The notes beneath the pieces are model-generated. The model did no database searches. It was not told the origin of the DNA and worked only from the letters and a program-made list of their open reading frames with translations. 64,000 nucleotides of DNA from Sphingomonas parva (ex Maeng et al. 2020) (lineage in GTDB: Bacteria > Pseudomonadota > Alphaproteobacteria > Sphingomonadales > Sphingomonadaceae): the NCBI RefSeq assembly GCF_004564275.1, contig NZ_SPDV01000002.1:186001-250000 (forward strand), read 5' to 3'. The position numbers were made by a program, and so were the translations under genes. Shown here piece after piece: positions 53,985 through 63,432 of the stretch. Position 1 is the first letter of the stretch. The number at the start of each line of letters is the position of its first letter.

Positions 53985-54968
53985 ATGATCGATCGGGAGC
54001 AGGGACCGGCGGATGGCGGGGCGGGGCGCAGCCCGACGGCGCGCGGCGTCGCCTGCGGGATCGGTGCGGGCGCGCTGTGGGGGCTGGTGTTCCTCGCGCC
54101 GGAGCTCGTCCGCAGCTTCGGGCCGCTCGAGCTGACCGTCGGCCGTTATCTCGCTTTCGGACTGATCTCGGCCGTGCTGATCGCGCCGCGCCTCGCCTTC
54201 CTTCTTCCGAAGCTCGGCGGGCGGGAGTGGCGGGCGCTCGCCTGGCTCGCTCTCGCCGGCAACACTCTCTACTACATCCTGCTGTCGAGCGCCGTGCAGA
54301 CCGGCGGTATCGCGATGACCTCGCTCGTCATCGGATTCCTGCCGGTCGCGGTGACGATCATCGGCAGCCGCGACTCCGGCGCGGTGCCGCTCGGCCGCCT
54401 CGCACCGTCGCTCCTGCTCTGCGCGGCAGGGGCGGTCTGCATCGGCTGGCAGGCGATCGCGGCGCCGAGCGCAGGCTCCGTTGGCGCGCAGCTCGCCGGC
54501 CTTGCCTGTGCGATCGGCGCGCTCGTCTCGTGGACGGCCTATGCGGTGGGCAACAGCCGCTGGCTCGTGCGCCTCGGCGGCGTCTCGGCGCACGACTGGA
54601 ATCTTCTGATCGGGATCGTCACCGGCGCGCAGGCGCTGATCCTGGCGCCGGCCGCGTTCCTGCTCGGCGCGCGCGGCAACGGGCCGGGCGACTGGGCCGC
54701 CTTCGCCGGCGTCTCGCTCGCGGTCGCGCTGCTCGCGTCGATCGGCGGCAATGCCTTGTGGAACCGGATGAGCCGGCTCCTGCCGCTCACCCTGGTCGGA
54801 CAGATGATTCTGTTCGAGACCCTGTTCGCTCTGGTCTACGGCTTCCTCTGGGAGCAGCGCCTGCCGACCCCGCTCGAGGCCGCCGCCTTCGTCCTCGTCG
54901 TGCTGAGCGTCCTCACCTGCCTCGCCGCGCATCGCCGGCCCGCGGCGGCGCTCGCCGCGGCGGCCTGA
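53985..54968 (+). CDS. EamA-family (DMT) exporter (second copy)
   Basis: A 327-residue ten-helix transporter with two EamA repeats, starting at GVACGIGAGALWGLVFLAPEL and ending in FVLVVLSVLTCLAAHR. Residues FLAPELVRSFGPLELTVGRY are typical of the family's first repeat. Start is uncertain: ATG 53964 or 53967 would add six or seven residues, and no clear ribosome site decides. Divergent from the Lrp regulator, so probably an amino-acid or related metabolite exporter. Confidence 0.9.
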   Translation: MIDREQGPADGGAGRSPTARGVACGIGAGALWGLVFLAPELVRSFGPLELTVGRYLAFGLISAVLIAPRLAFLLPKLGGREWRALAWLALAGNTLYYILLSSAVQTGGIAMTSLVIGFLPVAVTIIGSRDSGAVPLGRLAPSLLLCAAGAVCIGWQAIAAPSAGSVGAQLAGLACAIGALVSWTAYAVGNSRWLVRLGGVSAHDWNLLIGIVTGAQALILAPAAFLLGARGNGPGDWAAFAGVSLAVALLASIGGNALWNRMSRLLPLTLVGQMILFETLFALVYGFLWEQRLPTPLEAAAFVLVVLSVLTCLAAHRRPAAALAAAA

Positions 54969-54977
54969 TCGACACAG

Positions 54978-54998
54978 GCCGGGTGCCAGGCGCCCGGC
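54978..54998. terminator. Hairpin between convergent genes
   Basis: Stem GCCGGG/CCCGGC with a 9-nt loop, located between the EamA stop (54968) and the PAS protein stop (55002). No T-run; moderate support from the position only. Confidence 0.4.
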
Positions 54999-55001
54999 AG
55001 A

Positions 55002-55952
55002 TCAGGCGACGGCGGTGACGTCACCGGTGGCGAGGACGGCGCGGATTTCGCCCGAGGCGCTGCGCATCGGGGTGAAGGTCAGCGGCAGCGCTGCCGGGTC
55101 GTTCTCGCCGGCGAAGCGGATCGCGCCGCGGACCGCGACGGCGGTGCTCAGGCATTCGAGCAGCGCCCGCTTGAGCTCGCGCGCGTCGGCTCCGGCCAGC
55201 GCCTCCGGGGTCCGGCCGCCCGCGGCGTAGCGGGAGAGGCCGGCGAAGCGCTCGGCCGCCTCGTTCATCGTCTCGAGGACGAACTCGCCGCCGCCGGACA
55301 GAGCGAAGATGAACAAGGGGTGCGCGCTGTTCTCGAACAGGCCCACGAACCGCGCCTCGCTCTCGCGCAGGGCATCGGCGTTGCGCTCGTGATCGGTGAC
55401 GTCGCGCATCACCCCGGTGAACAGCCGGCGCCCGCCGTCCTGCCACTCGGTCATGGTCAGCTCGAACGGGAAGACGTCGCCGCGCTTGCGCACGCCCTTG
55501 TGGACCGAGCGGAGGCGCGCCGCCTCGACCATCGCCGTGACGCCGTTCGCCGCCAGATAGGCGGCATGCGCGCGCCGGCCGCCTTCGGTCATCAGCCGCT
55601 CGAGGCTGGTGCCGATCATTTCCTCGGCGCCGTAGCCGAACATCCTTTCCGCGGCGCGGTTGAAGGTCAGGATGGTGGCGCGCTCGTCGATCACCAGGAT
55701 CGCCTCGCCGGCGCCGTCGATGATCGCACGCTGCCGCGCCTCCGCCTCCAGCACCGCCTCGAGCGGCGCGTCCGAGCCTTGCGGTCCGCGCCACGCTGCG
55801 ACCGCCGCGGCGAGCAGGAGCGCGAGCGCGGACAGCTTGAGGATCGTGTCCGGCGCAGCGGGAAACAGGGACGCGACGATGCAGGCACCGGCGGCTCCCG
55901 CGAGCCCCGGCACCGCCAACCGATTTTTGAGCTCCCCCCCGGCGGTCTCCAT
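55002..55952 (-). CDS. Membrane protein with two PAS domains and no output domain
   Basis: A 316-residue protein: two N-terminal helices (VPGLAGAAGACIVASLF and LKLSALALLLAAAVAAW), a first PAS domain (RAIIDGAGEAILVIDERATI, FNRAAERMFGYGAEEMIG, then PAC segment FPFELTMTEW) and a second PAS-like domain (FVGLFENSAHPLFIFAL). It ends there; no kinase, GGDEF or EAL domain follows. It may pass its signal by contact with another protein. The frame is open upstream across the TPR gene, but ATG 55952 is the first start after that gene ends. Confidence 0.8.
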   Translation of the reverse strand: METAGGELKNRLAVPGLAGAAGACIVASLFPAAPDTILKLSALALLLAAAVAAWRGPQGSDAPLEAVLEAEARQRAIIDGAGEAILVIDERATILTFNRAAERMFGYGAEEMIGTSLERLMTEGGRRAHAAYLAANGVTAMVEAARLRSVHKGVRKRGDVFPFELTMTEWQDGGRRLFTGVMRDVTDHERNADALRESEARFVGLFENSAHPLFIFALSGGGEFVLETMNEAAERFAGLSRYAAGGRTPEALAGADARELKRALLECLSTAVAVRGAIRFAGENDPAALPLTFTPMRSASGEIRAVLATGDVTAVA

Positions 55953-56011
55953 TGGAACGGAATAGGCGCAGAAGAGCCGCTTGCGGTCAATCGGGCGAAA
56001 GGCGGGCCTGG

Positions 56012-57145
56012 TCAGTCGGCCAGGGCGCGGTAGCGCGGATCGAGCGCTTCGGCGCGGGCTGCGTCCGCGTCCGCCCCGCGGACGTCGCCGCGCATCCTCC
56101 GCAGCACGCTGCGATTGTGATAGGCGCGGGCGGAGCGGCCTTGGCGCACGGCGCGGTCGAGATCGGCGGCGGCGCGGTCGGGATCGCCGATCTGCTGATA
56201 GGCAAGGCCGCGATTGAGATAAGCGAGGGCAAGCCGCGGCTGCAGCGCGATCGCCCGGTCGAACGCGGCGATCGCGCCGCGCCAATCCTGCTGCCATGCC
56301 TGTGTGAGCCCGGCGGAAAGATGGCTTGCGGCCTCGCCTCGCGCGCCCTTCGCCCCCGTTCCGAGAGCAGCCTTGCAGGCCTCGAGACTCTGGGCCGGAT
56401 CGTTGACGGTGCAGGCATTCCAGTCGCCGCGCCGGTTCACCGCTTGCGCGTTCCTGTGCATCGTCCCGGTCACCACGATCTGCTCGTCGCCGAGCGCCTC
56501 CTCCGCGATCACCGTCACCGGCGACGCGGAGCTCTTGCTGGCCGCCCCGGCTGCGCGGCGTGCGGTGACGGTGACCGCCTCCCGCTCGGCGTCCGCGGGG
56601 CTCCGCGCCTGCGCGGGAGCCGGCGGCGGTGGGGGCGGAGGCGGAGCGAAATCGGAAGCGGGGGCGACGGGCGCTGGCGGGCTCTCGCCCGGAGTTGCAC
56701 GGACCGCCGCCGACGGTGCAGCCGCCGCGCCGCTGGTCTTGGCGGGGGGCTCGACGGCAGGGGCGGGACTCGCCGCCCGAGCGCCTGCACATTCGGCTCC
56801 CGTGCAGCGCGGCGGCGGCTCTGCCTCGGGATTAGGGTATTGGGGATCGCTCGGCCTCGCCGCCTCAGGCGGGGGGCGGTCGACGTCGCTCCACGGGCCG
56901 CCGGGGGTGCGCAGCGCGATCTGGACGCTGAACAGCGCGACGAGCAGAACCGAGGCCGCGGCGGCCAGCGGCCGCCAGCCTCGCCGCAGCCCCGAGTCCG
57001 CCGTGCGGCGGGGCGGTACCGCGGTCGCCGGGGAGTCGTCGCCGTCGAAGCGCCGCAGCGCCAGAGCGATCGCCGCCTCGCGTCCGGCCGGCCGCGGCGG
57101 CGGCGGATCGGGAAGCAGGCCGGCGAGATCCTCGTCCCGGTCCAT
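56012..57145 (-). CDS. TPR-containing membrane protein, anti-sigma-like by context
   Basis: A 377-residue protein: cytoplasmic N-terminus of about 55 residues (MDRDEDLAGLLPDPPPPR start), one helix (LAAAASVLLVALFSVQIAL, about 58-77), a proline-rich periplasmic linker, a stretch that resembles the start of TonB-receptor plugs (AVTVTARRAAG ... SPVTVIAEEAL ... EQIVVTGTMHRNAQ), then TPR repeats (HLSAGLTQAWQQDWRGAIAA, AYLNRGLAYQQIGDPDRAAA). It is third in the ECF-sigma/VWA/TPR series, so the short cytoplasmic end could hold the sigma factor; that is inference, as no zinc anti-sigma motif is visible. Confidence 0.75.
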   Translation of the reverse strand: MDRDEDLAGLLPDPPPPRPAGREAAIALALRRFDGDDSPATAVPPRRTADSGLRRGWRPLAAAASVLLVALFSVQIALRTPGGPWSDVDRPPPEAARPSDPQYPNPEAEPPPRCTGAECAGARAASPAPAVEPPAKTSGAAAAPSAAVRATPGESPPAPVAPASDFAPPPPPPPPAPAQARSPADAEREAVTVTARRAAGAASKSSASPVTVIAEEALGDEQIVVTGTMHRNAQAVNRRGDWNACTVNDPAQSLEACKAALGTGAKGARGEAASHLSAGLTQAWQQDWRGAIAAFDRAIALQPRLALAYLNRGLAYQQIGDPDRAAADLDRAVRQGRSARAYHNRSVLRRMRGDVRGADADAARAEALDPRYRALAD

Positions 57146-57309
57146 TCACTGCTCCCGAAGGGCGGCCGGCGTGCGGCCGGCGCCGGAGCAGGGAGGGAGA
57201 GGCGGCGACATTCGACCACCTATAGAGCCAATGCGGGCCCGGCCGAAGCGACGATCGCCCGACCGGGGGAGGAGGGCGCCGCCGCAGCGCCGCGAGGCCC
57301 TCCCTGCCC

Positions 57310-59049
57310 TCATTGCGCCAGCGCCGCCATCGACCGGGCGCTCTTCGCCGCGCGGACGAGCTGGACGAACTCGCTGCGATAGCCGAACTCGTCCTTGCCG
57401 CGCGCGCCATTCGCCATCGCGAGCACGTCGTCATAGCCGAGCGCGCCCGTGTGCCGGCCGCCGCGCAGCAGCTCGGCGAAGCCGGCAACGGCAACCGCGA
57501 AGCGCGCGTCCTGCGGCGCGTCCTCGAAGCGGGCGTATTGCACCCGCCGATCGATCGCCACCGAGATCAGCCGGCTCGTGTCGGACTTGGGCAATTTGTA
57601 GCGGATCTTGATGAAGCCGAGCTCGCTCGCCGGGCCGGCGGGCACCGGCTTCGGCTCGGCGTAGCGCAGGTCGCCGATCGCCCGCGGCCCTCCGATCGGC
57701 ACGACCTCGTACAGCGCGGTCACCGTCCGCCCCGATCCGACGTCGCCGGCGTCGACCTTGTCGTTGTCGAAATCGTCGCGATTGAGCAGCCGCGTCTCGT
57801 AGCCGATCAGCCGGTATTCGGCCACGGCCCGGGGGTTGAACTCGACCTGGATCTTCACGTCCTTGGCGATCGGGAAAAGGCTCGAGCTCGCTTCCTCGAC
57901 CAGCGTCTTGCGCGCCTCGTTCGCCGTGTCGATGTACGCGGCGACGCCGTTGCCGTTCTGGGCGAGCGTCTGCATCAGCGCGTCGTTGTAATTGCCCATG
58001 CCGAAGCCGAGCACCGACAGGAAGACGCCGCTGCCCCGCTCGCGCTCGACGAAGCCCTTGAGCTCGTTCGGGTCGGTGATGCCGACGTTGAAATCGCCGT
58101 CGGTCGCCAGGATCACGCGGTTGACGCCTTTCGGGTCGAGATTCTGCCGTGCCAGCGCATAGGCCTGGCGGATCCCTTCTCCCCCGGCGGTGCTGCCGCC
58201 CGCGCCGAGCCGGTCCATTACCGCCAGGATCTCGTTCCTGCGGCTCGCCGGGGTCGGTTCGAGCGCCACGCCGGCGCTGCCGGCATAAGTGACGATCGCC
58301 ACCCGGTCCTCGCCGCCCAATTGGTCGAGCAGCATCGCGAGCGACTGCTTGACCAGCGGCAGCTTGTTCGGCGCGTTCATCGATCCCGACGTGTCGATCA
58401 GGAAGACCAGGTTCGCGCGCGGCCGGGTCGCCGCCGCGATCTCATAGCCTTTGACGCCGATCCGGACGAGCTGCCGCCCCGGCGTCCACGGGCTCGGCAT
58501 CACCGCGACGCTGGTGCTGAACGGCTGGTCGGCGCTCCGCGCGATCGGGTAATCGTAGGGGAAATAGTTGATCATCTCCTCGGTCCGCACCGCCGCCGGC
58601 TGGGGCATGGTGTTCTGGTTCAGCGAGGCGCGGACGAACGAATAGGAGGCGGTGTCGACATCGAGCGAGAAGGTCGAGACCGGCTCCTCGCGCACCACCT
58701 TGAAGGCATTCTCCGCGGCGGCGGCGAACTTGTCCCGGCCGACGTCCTGATAATAAGGCCGCACCGGCTCGCCCTTGGGGGCGAACATCCCCTGCGCGAT
58801 GACGGGTGGCGGCGGCGGGGGCGCGGACGGCCGCGCCATTCTTGCGGCGTCGACGACGGTGATCGCGTTCGACGACGTCATCGGCGCGCTCCTGTGGAGC
58901 GTTCCCGTGACGACGATCTCCGACTCGGAGGCGAGGGCGTCCGGCGCGGCCTGCTCGGCCGATGAAGCGACCTGTTCGTCGCCGCGGGCGCAGGACGCGA
59001 CCAGCGCGAGGGCCAGGCCGGTGGCGAGTGTCTGGCACAAACGGGGCAT
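57310..59049 (-). CDS. VWA-domain lipoprotein (YfbK-like, with C-terminal DUF3520)
   Basis: A 579-residue lipoprotein (lipobox LVASC at about 20). Early part contains the plug-like piece SEIVVTGTLHRSAP ... AITVVDAARMA. Then an N-terminal YfbK domain (FSLDVDTASYSFVRASLNQN), a von Willebrand A domain with intact MIDAS (VFLIDTSGSMN, DLGGSTAGG-like GAGGSTAGGEGI, ATDGDFNVG) and a C-terminal DUF3520 region. Family members are paired with ECF sigma factors. GAGGAG before ATG 59049 decides the start; it follows the sigma gene by 103 nt. Confidence 0.9.
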   Translation of the reverse strand: MPRLCQTLATGLALALVASCARGDEQVASSAEQAAPDALASESEIVVTGTLHRSAPMTSSNAITVVDAARMARPSAPPPPPPVIAQGMFAPKGEPVRPYYQDVGRDKFAAAAENAFKVVREEPVSTFSLDVDTASYSFVRASLNQNTMPQPAAVRTEEMINYFPYDYPIARSADQPFSTSVAVMPSPWTPGRQLVRIGVKGYEIAAATRPRANLVFLIDTSGSMNAPNKLPLVKQSLAMLLDQLGGEDRVAIVTYAGSAGVALEPTPASRRNEILAVMDRLGAGGSTAGGEGIRQAYALARQNLDPKGVNRVILATDGDFNVGITDPNELKGFVERERGSGVFLSVLGFGMGNYNDALMQTLAQNGNGVAAYIDTANEARKTLVEEASSSLFPIAKDVKIQVEFNPRAVAEYRLIGYETRLLNRDDFDNDKVDAGDVGSGRTVTALYEVVPIGGPRAIGDLRYAEPKPVPAGPASELGFIKIRYKLPKSDTSRLISVAIDRRVQYARFEDAPQDARFAVAVAGFAELLRGGRHTGALGYDDVLAMANGARGKDEFGYRSEFVQLVRAAKSARSMAALAQ

Positions 59050-59152
59050 GATGTTCTCCTCGGTTGCAGCGGCGATCATCGTCCGCTCCTCCCTTCGACG
59101 CGCCGCGCCGGGAGATCCTTGGGTGGCCCCGAAGATTTTTTGTGGAGCGCGC

Positions 59153-59788
59153 TCATGCGTCCTCGCGCCCCTGGTCGGCGAGCATCCGCCGCACCTCGCG
59201 CATCCGCCACGAGACGGTCGCCTCCGCGACGCCGAGGATCGCGCCCGCCTCGGCGTGGGTGAGCTGCTCGCCGGCGACCAGCACAACGGTCTCGCGATAG
59301 GCGGGCGGCAGCCGGGCGATCGCGCTCTTCACCCACAGCGCGTCGTGCATGTCGCGGCCGTCCGGCCCGCGCGCCAGCCCGGCCATCACCGCGAGCTGCC
59401 GCGTCAGGCCTCCGAACGATCTGCGGCGGCGATGGAGGTCCCGGCAGGCGTTGACCGTGATCCCGCACAGCCAGGTCGCGAACCTCGCCTCGCCCCGAAA
59501 GCTGGCGATCCGCTCGACCAGGGCGCAGCAGACGCTCTGGGCGACGTCCTCGGCATCGGCCCGGGAACCTGTCAGCTGCCACGCCAGGCGGTGGATCCGG
59601 TCGTAATGGCGCTCGAGCAGCAGGCCGAAGGCGTCGCGATCGCCCGAGACCGCGCCCGCGACGAGCGCCGCATCGGGATCCTCGCCGACGCCGGCGGCCC
59701 TCAGCCTCCGCCTCCACTCGCGTTGATCGCATCCCCCCACATTCGCCCTATGTGCCTCAGTCCCTGCGGCGGCGCCATCGTGCGGCAT
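59153..59788 (-). CDS. ECF RNA polymerase sigma factor
   Basis: A 211-residue ECF sigma-70: region 2 ([37 protein letters not shown]) and region 4 ([40 protein letters not shown]). It lacks an obvious zinc-binding anti-sigma next door; the VWA and TPR genes downstream are the likely signalling partners. Starts at 59788 (MPHDGAAAG) and 59821 are both possible; neither has a good ribosome site. Divergent from the chitinase gene by 95 nt. Confidence 0.92.
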   Translation of the reverse strand: MPHDGAAAGTEAHRANVGGCDQREWRRRLRAAGVGEDPDAALVAGAVSGDRDAFGLLLERHYDRIHRLAWQLTGSRADAEDVAQSVCCALVERIASFRGEARFATWLCGITVNACRDLHRRRRSFGGLTRQLAVMAGLARGPDGRDMHDALWVKSAIARLPPAYRETVVLVAGEQLTHAEAGAILGVAEATVSWRMREVRRMLADQGREDA

Positions 59789-59883
59789 CGGGAGGATTGC
59801 CTCGCCCGGCCGCCTCCGCATGATGCGCGCTGTTGCGACACGATTCGGGAATTCGGCAGGTGCTATCGAACCGGTGCTCCGCG

Positions 59884-61125
59884 ATGCGGGCCCTCTGCCG
59901 CGTCGCGGCGGCTCTTCTCCTCCTCGGGCTGGCCGGGCCCGCCCCGGCGGAGCGGGTGGTCGGCGTCTATTATGCGGCGAGCGGCAAGGCCGAGGCGGCG
60001 GCGTCGCTCCCGGCGGAGCAGCTGACCCATCTCGTCTACGCCTTCGCGACGATGTGCGGCCGCCACGCCGGCATCCCGGCCGAGGCGGCGGCCGAGCGCG
60101 CCCGCCACTGCCGCGGCCGCCGCCCGTTCGAGATCACGCTGCCGGGCGATGCGGGCACGCGCGCCGAGCTCGCCGCTCTCGCCGCCCTTAAGGCGCGCAA
60201 CCCCGATCTGAAGCTGATCCTTTCGGTCGGCGGCTGGGGCATGCCGCTCTACCCCGACATGATCCGCAACGCGACGACGCGCGCCACCTTCGTGCGCTCG
60301 GTCGCGTCGTTCCTGCGCGCCCACCCGCCCTTCGACGGGGTCGACGTCGATTGGGAATATCCGGGCGGCGGCGACAATGTGCGTCCGCTGCTGGCCGAGG
60401 CGGAGCGGCAGGCGGAGGCGGAAGCCTTCCGCGCCCTCGCGCGGGAATTGCGCGCCACGCTCGACGATCTCGGCCGCCGCCATCGCCGGCCCTATCAGCT
60501 CACCGCGGCCGTCGCCGGCTATAAGCGCAGCGTCCGCGGCGTCGATTGGCCGGGCACCCAGGGCTGGTTCAACTATCTGTTCGTGATGACCTATGATTTC
60601 ACGCCCGAGAAAGCGTTCGCCGTTCGCGGCGACTTCTCGGGCGGCGGCGGCCCGCCCGGCCACCACACCAACCTCCACGCCTCTCCCGCCACCGAAGGCT
60701 ATGGCGCCGATGCGATGGTCCGCACCCTCGCCGAAGCCGGCGTGCCGCGCGCCAAGATGGTGATCGGCGCCGCGCTCTACGCCCGCGCGTGGAAGGACGT
60801 GGACTGGTCGGCCGGCACCTTCCCCGCCGCCACGCCCAAAGGCAGCTTCGTCGGCACCATCCCCTATCGCCAGCTCGGCGCCCGCGCGGGCAGGGGCTAT
60901 GACGCCGCCGCCGAGGCCGCTTATGTCGCCGACGGCGCGGCCTTCCTCTCGTTCGACGATCCCCGCTCGATCTGCGCCAAGGGCCGCTGGGCGATCCGCC
61001 ACGGCCTCGCCGGCATCTTCGCCTGGGAAGCCTCGCAGGACGACAGCACCCTGATCCCGGCGATGCGCGCGAGTGTCGAAGGGCGATGCCCTGATGCGCC
61101 AGCGGGTCCCGGGGAGCGGCGCTGA
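59884..61125 (+). CDS. Family 18 glycoside hydrolase (chitinase-like)
   Basis: A 413-residue exported enzyme: signal peptide about 1-21 (ending APA before ER), barrel strands [19 protein letters not shown], and the catalytic motif [11 protein letters not shown] (DxxDxDxE with the acid Glu). Later [16 protein letters not shown] and [11 protein letters not shown] complete the family-18 pattern including the substrate Trp. Chitin or GlcNAc-containing glycans are the likely substrate. Length is typical for a single catalytic domain without binding modules. Confidence 0.93.
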   Translation: MRALCRVAAALLLLGLAGPAPAERVVGVYYAASGKAEAAASLPAEQLTHLVYAFATMCGRHAGIPAEAAAERARHCRGRRPFEITLPGDAGTRAELAALAALKARNPDLKLILSVGGWGMPLYPDMIRNATTRATFVRSVASFLRAHPPFDGVDVDWEYPGGGDNVRPLLAEAERQAEAEAFRALARELRATLDDLGRRHRRPYQLTAAVAGYKRSVRGVDWPGTQGWFNYLFVMTYDFTPEKAFAVRGDFSGGGGPPGHHTNLHASPATEGYGADAMVRTLAEAGVPRAKMVIGAALYARAWKDVDWSAGTFPAATPKGSFVGTIPYRQLGARAGRGYDAAAEAAYVADGAAFLSFDDPRSICAKGRWAIRHGLAGIFAWEASQDDSTLIPAMRASVEGRCPDAPAGPGERR

Positions 61126-61137
61126 ACGCGCGGTCCC

Positions 61138-62208
61138 TTACTTGAGCACGGCCTCGGCATCGACCAGGGCGACGTCCTGCATCATCTCGAGATAGGCTTC
61201 GAGATAGGCCTTGTGCGAGGCGCCGACGATCGCGAGCACCCGCGCGCCGGGCCGGGTTCCGGATGCTGCGCGGATGTTGGCCGCCATGCGCAGATTGCGT
61301 GTCTCCCACCACGCCAGATACTGGCGTCCGAAGAGCGCCGGGCTGTGGTGCCGGGCCGCGGCGCCGAAATCGGCCGCGATCAGGGCGTCCTGCGTCGCCG
61401 GCGCATTCATGTGCCGGTAGAAGCCGAGCACCGCGTCTCCGTCGGTGAGGGCCGCGACCCGCCGCTCGTAATCGGCCCGTCCCGCTTCCGCGGCCTTCGT
61501 GCCGCGGATCTCGCCCAGCGCCGCGCCGAAGCTGTCGTCGGCCTTGGCAACGATCGCATCGGCGCTGTGGTCGTCGCTCGGATGGACCCGCTCGAGCCCC
61601 AGCCGCGCCGCCAGCGTGGCCGCCACCTCGAAGCTCTCGTTGAGCTTCGCATCCTTGCGCTCGAGGATCTTGACCAGGGCGGCCTCGAGGCCGTCCGTCG
61701 GGCGGCGCTCGGACGGGGAGAGGCGCAGCCACTGGACCATCGCCGAGGCGCGGTCGCCCGCGGCCAGGAACAGCGCGGCGAGCCGGCGCCTCTCGGCCGC
61801 GCTCGGCGCTGCCGGCCAGGTCGCGAAGGTCTTGTCGATGGCGTCCAGCGCCTCGGCAACGGACAGGCCGGTCGCTTTCTGCGCCTCGGCCGTGCCGCGG
61901 CAGAAGTCCTGATAGGCGCTGCCGTAGAGCGCCGGAAAGCGCTGCAGCATGTCGCAATCGGAACCCGACAGCGCCTCGATGGTGATCACCTGCGGACGAA
62001 AGGCGGCGAGCCGGGCGAGCAGCGGCTCGAGCAGCTCGGCCCGGAAGCCGGGCGGCATGCCGGAAAGGTGCGGGCTGCCGAGCACCAGTATCTGCGTCGG
62101 CGCGCCCGCTATCTCCGCTTTGTGCCGGCGCGGATCGAAGGCGCCGGCCTTGGCTGCCGAGGCGACGCCGAGCGCCGCCAGCATCGCGATCACGATCCCC
62201 CGCATCAT
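61138..62208 (-). CDS. DUF5694 family exported protein
   Basis: A 356-residue protein with signal peptide (about 1-20) and the DUF5694-like start TQILVLGSPHLSGMPPGF. Later conserved-looking pieces are VITIEALSGSDCDML, GFYRHMNAP, YLAWWETRNLRMAANIR and VGASHKAYLEAYLEM, with His residues in SPHLS and GASHK that may form an active site, as in TraB/erythromycin-esterase-like folds. Activity unknown. It converges on the chitinase gene with 12 nt between the stops. Met 2 (62205) is an equal start. Confidence 0.8.
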   Translation of the reverse strand: MMRGIVIAMLAALGVASAAKAGAFDPRRHKAEIAGAPTQILVLGSPHLSGMPPGFRAELLEPLLARLAAFRPQVITIEALSGSDCDMLQRFPALYGSAYQDFCRGTAEAQKATGLSVAEALDAIDKTFATWPAAPSAAERRRLAALFLAAGDRASAMVQWLRLSPSERRPTDGLEAALVKILERKDAKLNESFEVAATLAARLGLERVHPSDDHSADAIVAKADDSFGAALGEIRGTKAAEAGRADYERRVAALTDGDAVLGFYRHMNAPATQDALIAADFGAAARHHSPALFGRQYLAWWETRNLRMAANIRAASGTRPGARVLAIVGASHKAYLEAYLEMMQDVALVDAEAVLK

Positions 62209-62268
62209 CCCTCCGCCGATTGCCGGCCTGTATTATGTGTCTAATACAGCGAGGTCAATGCCGGCTTG

Positions 62269-63219
62269 CTACCTCTGCGCCCCCGAGACGACGATGCGGG
62301 GCAGGGTGCGGATCGGCTCGATGCTGATGTCGCGGAACCAGGTCTCGGCGCCTTCGGACTGCAGCTGGATGCGTCCATGGGTCAGCGGCGTCCGCGTGCC
62401 GTCCGGCGCGATCGTCGCCATGTCGCGGACCTCCGCGACCGGCACGCCGTTCACCACGTGGATCGCGCGGTCGCCGAGCACGTAGAGGTCGAGCGTGTTC
62501 CATTCGCCGGTCGGCCGCTCGGCATCGCGCGCCGCCTCGACATTCCAGGTCGGGGTGCCGTTCACCATGTCGATCGCCCGCCCGCCGGCGCGGTACCGCA
62601 GGTGCGGCGCGATCAGCGAGGGATCGAACGCCACCTCGGTGCGCGCCCGCACCTTGCTGCCGACCATGACGATCATGCCGGTCGATCCCTTCATGATCTC
62701 GAACTCGACCGACGGCCGCCACGTCCCGAACACCTCACCGGCCGCGCCATGGCTGTGGTAGAGCAGGCCGTTGTTCTGCGGCGCCGTCTTGCGCGGTGCC
62801 CAGGTCCTCTCGCCCCATTTGAACTGCAGCCGCAGGTGATAGTCGCGGAGGTCCGCCTGATGGACCAGGCTGCCCCAGGTCTCGCCTCTCACCCAGATCG
62901 CCGGCCGTCCGTCCACCTGCCGCACCGCGAAGTCGCCGCTCGTATCCCGGCCGGTGCCGATCGGCACGGCGCCGGCCCCGGCATTGTAGGTGATCGAGGG
63001 ATCGGCATAGCCGAGCCACGCCTGCCACCCGCTCAGGCTCTTGCCGTCGAACAAGAGGACCTTCTTCCCCGCCGGCTGCGGCAGCTCGGCCAGCGTCAGC
63101 CGCTGCGCGGTCGCGGCGGGTTCGCCGGCGATGGCCCGCGCCTGCTCAGTCGAACCCTGGGCCAGCGCCGCCGCGGGCAAGAGCATCAGGGCGAGAAAGG
63201 CACGCGTCACGATCATCAT
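62269..63219 (-). CDS. DUF1080 (3-keto-disaccharide hydrolase fold) exported protein
   Basis: A 316-residue protein with signal peptide (about 1-18, ending ALA before QG) and one DUF1080 domain (concanavalin-like sandwich): VLLFDGKSLSGWQAW, FAVRQVDGRPAIWV, LRLQFKWGERTW, NNGLLYHSHGAAGE, EFEIMKGSTG, NTLDLYVLGDRAIHVVNGV, GRIQLQSEGAETWFRDISI. Members hydrolyse 3-keto-glucosides or bind glycans. ATG 63219 follows GGGGGAC; ATG 63228 is the alternative. Confidence 0.9.
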   Translation of the reverse strand: MMIVTRAFLALMLLPAAALAQGSTEQARAIAGEPAATAQRLTLAELPQPAGKKVLLFDGKSLSGWQAWLGYADPSITYNAGAGAVPIGTGRDTSGDFAVRQVDGRPAIWVRGETWGSLVHQADLRDYHLRLQFKWGERTWAPRKTAPQNNGLLYHSHGAAGEVFGTWRPSVEFEIMKGSTGMIVMVGSKVRARTEVAFDPSLIAPHLRYRAGGRAIDMVNGTPTWNVEAARDAERPTGEWNTLDLYVLGDRAIHVVNGVPVAEVRDMATIAPDGTRTPLTHGRIQLQSEGAETWFRDISIEPIRTLPRIVVSGAQR

Positions 63220-63432
63220 GTCCCCCATCGATCGGCGGCGACCCTATGCGGTGCATCGATCGCCGACAAGCACGGGCCGCCAGGCGATCACGAGGGACGA
63301 AGCCGCGGCTGTCGCGCGCCGGCGGCCGTGCTAAGGAGCGTCGATGCTCGACCTCACCTGCCCGTGCCGCAAGATCCGCACCGCGGCCGCGAAGCGGCCG
63401 GAGTTCCCCGCGGCGCGGCCGTCGAAAGGCGC

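Noticed and set aside
55953-56792. N-terminal extension of the PAS protein through the TPR gene.
   Set aside because: The extension is another frame of the TPR protein, rich in Arg and Pro; the PAS protein starts at 55952 after the TPR stop.
63344-63432. ATG at 63344 as the pirin start.
   Set aside because: It is in a different frame; the pirin homology begins at 63433.
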